Below the pieces are notes generated by a model. It did no database searches. It worked only from the letters and a program-made list of their open reading frames with translations, and was not told the DNA's origin. A stretch of 64,000 nt of DNA from Bacillaceae bacterium (lineage in GTDB: Bacteria; Bacillota; Bacilli; Bacillales; Alkalibacillaceae): assembly GCA_017656265.1 (NCBI GenBank), contig JACDOD010000001.1, forward strand, positions 701,816 through 765,815, given 5' to 3'. A program made the position numbers and the translations under genes. Below are positions 62,109 through 64,000 of this stretch, in pieces (the stretch's first letter is position 1; each line of letters opens with the position of its first letter).

Positions 62109-62773
62109 TTTACTCAACTTTCGCACCCTGAAATCGGCAGGTAACCCTTGATATAGTTAGGTAAACCCGAAATCCATTGCTGTCATTGACTTTTAATCAT
62201 CTTTTTGAAGCGATAATTTGTGTGTTTCAGGGTAACTTTAAGAAACTTAATTACCTTTTGAAGTGCTGCAGCCCAATCACGCCCGTTGATTTCATCACAT
62301 CATTCATAAAACATGCCGCCCAGCGTTCTGTCATGCCATGCTGCAAATTTGCAAGGCAAACGACGGTTTATACAGCAGCTTCCAGTAATCCAAATTTATC
62401 GAGAATCTTCTCGTTTATTTCTGTTTAAGCTGTTTGTTAAAATTCCATCGATTGGCTTCGATGAGAGACATTTTGAGCCTGTTTTCTCGCTCTTTTGGCC
62501 TTCATCAGCACGATGAAGGCCATTTGAAACGCATTTTCCCTCTCTTTTGGTTTTCATCAGCCCGATGAACGCCATTTGAAACGCATTTTCCCTCTCTTTT
62601 GGTTTTCATCAGCCCGATGAACGCCATTTAAAACGCATTTTCCCTCTCTTTTGGTTTTCATCAGCCCGATGAACGCCATTTAAAACGCATTTTCCCTCTC
62701 TTTTGGTTTTCACTTAACGTTCGCACCCTGAAATCAGTAGATAATCCTTGATGTAGTTAGGCAAAGCCGAAGT
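62109..62773. repeat. Two 62-bp direct repeats bounding a repeat-rich gene desert
   Basis: TTCGCACCCTGAAATC begins a segment at about 62109-62170 that returns with about 85 percent identity at 62712-62773 (both go on to TTGATRTAGTTAGG and AAACCCGAA/AAAGCCGAA). Between them lies the 52-bp tandem array. The stretch 62017-63004 contains no gene I can support. Confidence 0.7.
62468..62711 (+). repeat. 52-bp tandem repeat, about four and a half units
   Basis: Units begin at 62526, 62578, 62630 and 62682 with period 52; a more diverged unit precedes them. Each carries TTCATC-N5-GATGAA, a small hairpin, and the block TTTTCCCTCTCTTTTGG. The first unit extends the stem to GGCCTTCATC/GATGAAGGCC. No reading frame through the array has a start signal. 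Confidence 0.85.
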
Positions 62774-63003
62774 ATGGTGTAAAGGGTTGATTTTATTTCG
62801 TTTGGCAGTTGCTTCTATAGATTAATATTCACGATCATAGTTGGGGACACCTCTTCTGTTGCTGGTTAAATACAGGATATACCAAACGTCGGGATGTTTT
62901 TGTTTTATACAAGATGATTGTCAAGGAACCTATTAAAATGGGTTCTGTTTCAAACGGCAGTTGAAATAGAGAGCGTTTTCACTCTGTGAAAGTTGAGAAT
63001 TTA

Positions 63004-63031
63004 TAAAAAAGACGCAGAAAATTCTGCGTCT
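63004..63031 (-). terminator. Terminator of the Sm-like protein gene
   Basis: AGACGCAGAA (63010-63019) pairs with TTCTGCGTCT (63022-63031); on the minus strand a run of six T follows. Confidence 0.8.
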
Positions 63032-63046
63032 GAACTTCTGACTTTA

Positions 63047-63460
63047 TTAATAGAAAAACGGAAAGAAAAATCTTCGAACACCAAAGAAGGGAAATCGATA
63101 TCTTCTAAATCGCCGAAACCTCCATGGTACCCCATATCCATAACCATATCCTCCGCCATAACCTGGAAATCCGCCATAGCCAAACTGACGTTCTTCTTCA
63201 TTTTGTTCAGTTTCACGATGATGTCCCCAATCTTGATCTCCTTCAGGAATTAAGATAATCACATGATCATCATCCATGTCTTCAACAATACCATCATAAG
63301 AACTGCCATCATTCATTTCGATAACTACATATTGAAGCATATAGTTCTTGCACTGGTCCTGCATATGCTTTTTATAATCCTGCTGATCCATCGCTCCATA
63401 TGACGGAACCATCATTTGACTGTGAATAGGCATGTTCATATAAGGATTGAAACCATTCAT
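63047..63460 (-). CDS. Gly/Tyr-rich protein with Sm-like domain, possible coat or surface protein
   Basis: 137 aa. N-terminus MNGFNPYMNMPIHSQMMVPSYG, then a compact Sm-like beta-barrel piece at about 40-75 (LQYVVIEMNDGSSYDGIVEDMDDDHVIILIPEG), then GYGGFPGYGGGYGYGYG and a tail of alternating Arg and Phe (RFRRFRRYRFPFFGVRRFFFPFFY). This composition is common in spore-coat proteins of Bacillaceae. Divergent from the GFGPGA-repeat gene at 63673. No named family recognised; function inferred only from composition. Confidence 0.65.
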   Translation of the reverse strand: MNGFNPYMNMPIHSQMMVPSYGAMDQQDYKKHMQDQCKNYMLQYVVIEMNDGSSYDGIVEDMDDDHVIILIPEGDQDWGHHRETEQNEEERQFGYGGFPGYGGGYGYGYGVPWRFRRFRRYRFPFFGVRRFFFPFFY

Positions 63461-63672
63461 GACTTTTATTCATCCCTTTCCATATTGGTCATTCAATCAC
63501 ATCATATTCTAAGACTGGGTGTTTGTTACAAGATTTTCTGATCATGTAAACTTTACTTCTGTCCAATTCAATTAAGTCTATGATATTAGCGGAATTCCAC
63601 CCTGATTTGTAACCATATTCAGGATATTTGTCATAAAGTATAGTGTATTTAATCAAATGAGGAGGATGCCTA

Positions 63673-64000
63673 ATGATTAACGAACAAGGGATGCCGCAAA
63701 ACCTTCAGAACGGTCAGTTAGATGATAGCAGACCTCAGTGGGGAGAAACATACGGACCTGGAATGGGTGCCGGAGCTGGATGGGGTCCTGGGATGGGATT
63801 TGGACCGGGCTCTGGGTTTGGACCGGGTGCTGGATTTGGATCAGGCGCTGGGTTTGGACCAGGTGCTGGATTTGGGCCGGGTGCTGGATTTGGACCAGGC
63901 GCTGGGTTTGGACCAGGTGCTGGATTTGGGCCGGGTGCTGGGTTCGGACCGGGCGCTGGGTTTGGACCAGGTGCTGGGTTCGGACCGGGCGCTGGGTTTG
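63673..64000 (+). CDS. GFGPGA-repeat protein (collagen/elastin-like), cut by window edge
   Basis: ATG 63673 is preceded by GAGGAGGATG. The frame is open to the edge: MINEQGMPQNLQNGQLDDSR, then about 20 residues of transition, then at least ten G-F-G-P-G-A hexapeptides encoded by 18-bp units that vary at third positions (GGA/GGG/GGT, CCA/CCG). Synonymous variation shows selection on the protein and not only recent duplication. Low-complexity glycine-rich chains like this are found in exosporium or spore-surface filaments. Length and C-terminus are unknown. Confidence 0.75.
   Translation, partial: MINEQGMPQNLQNGQLDDSRPQWGETYGPGMGAGAGWGPGMGFGPGSGFGPGAGFGSGAGFGPGAGFGPGAGFGPGAGFGPGAGFGPGAGFGPGAGFGPGAGFGPGAGF

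Noticed and set aside
62498..62711. CRISPR-like array.
   Set aside because: Units are contiguous 52-bp copies with no variable spacers and no cas genes nearby.

Overview
The window is chromosomal DNA of a Gram-positive endospore-former of the family Bacillaceae. Evidence: strong AGGAGG-type ribosome sites with ATG, GTG and TTG starts, a preQ1-I riboswitch before queCDEF, an S-box before metY-metX, a YteA-type zinc-finger protein, lipobox lipoproteins, and protein families typical of Bacillaceae. I saw no rRNA, tRNA or CRISPR array. The genus cannot be fixed from the sequence alone.

Layout. 1-4700: the start of a probable soluble chemotaxis-type transducer, an ABC-F ATPase behind a leader with a short ORF and two terminators, a beta-lactamase-fold serine hydrolase, a nested repeat and a cupin protein. 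4.7-7.8 kb: a VanW-family gene overlapping a small alarmone-hydrolase-like HD gene, then an IS3-family (IS150-type) element lying inside a 21-bp minisatellite. 7.9-9.8 kb: DUF2249 protein, Crp/Fnr regulator and the divergent Fe-S repair gene ric, with a Crp/Fnr-type dyad between. 10.1-12.7 kb: preQ1 riboswitch and queC-queD-queE-queF. 12.7-24.6 kb: very large secreted Ig/Fn3-like surface proteins on the minus strand, one split by an apparent frameshift, with a divergent MalT-like LuxR regulator (24.9-27.4 kb). 27.6-35.5 kb: secreted M14 carboxypeptidase, histidine phosphatase, MFS carrier plus oligo-1,6-glucosidase, MocR regulator, YdcF-like protein. 35.7-39.4 kb: NfeD plus SPFH/slipin pair, aldehyde dehydrogenase plus DUF779. 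39.6-48.6 kb: penicillin acylase-type hydrolase, small membrane proteins, EAL phosphodiesterase, P1 peptidase, secreted nuclease, a heme-copper-oxidase-like mini protein and a permease. 48.8-51.5 kb: metY-metX under S-box control. 51.7-59.4 kb: yteA and a five-gene chemosensory operon cheA-cheW-cheB-(REC/HD-GYP)-MCP. 59.7-61.3 kb: TusA-like protein, a second Crp/Fnr regulator and OsmC, linked by two copies of one operator. 61.5-64 kb: a lipoprotein, a repeat-rich gene desert, an Sm-like/Gly-Tyr-rich protein and the start of a GFGPGA-repeat protein cut by the window edge.

Cross-cutting structure. At least eight copies of a MITE-like repeat (terminal repeats near GGCTGGGACAAAA, core hairpin TATCCGAAC...GTTCGGATA) sit just behind stop codons throughout the window. 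The best candidates for a poorly described system are the chemosensory operon that has CheB but no CheR and ends in an HD-GYP protein, the giant surface-protein operon with its MalT-like regulator, and the Crp/Fnr-TusA-OsmC mini-regulon with operator ATGTAA-N6-TTACAT.
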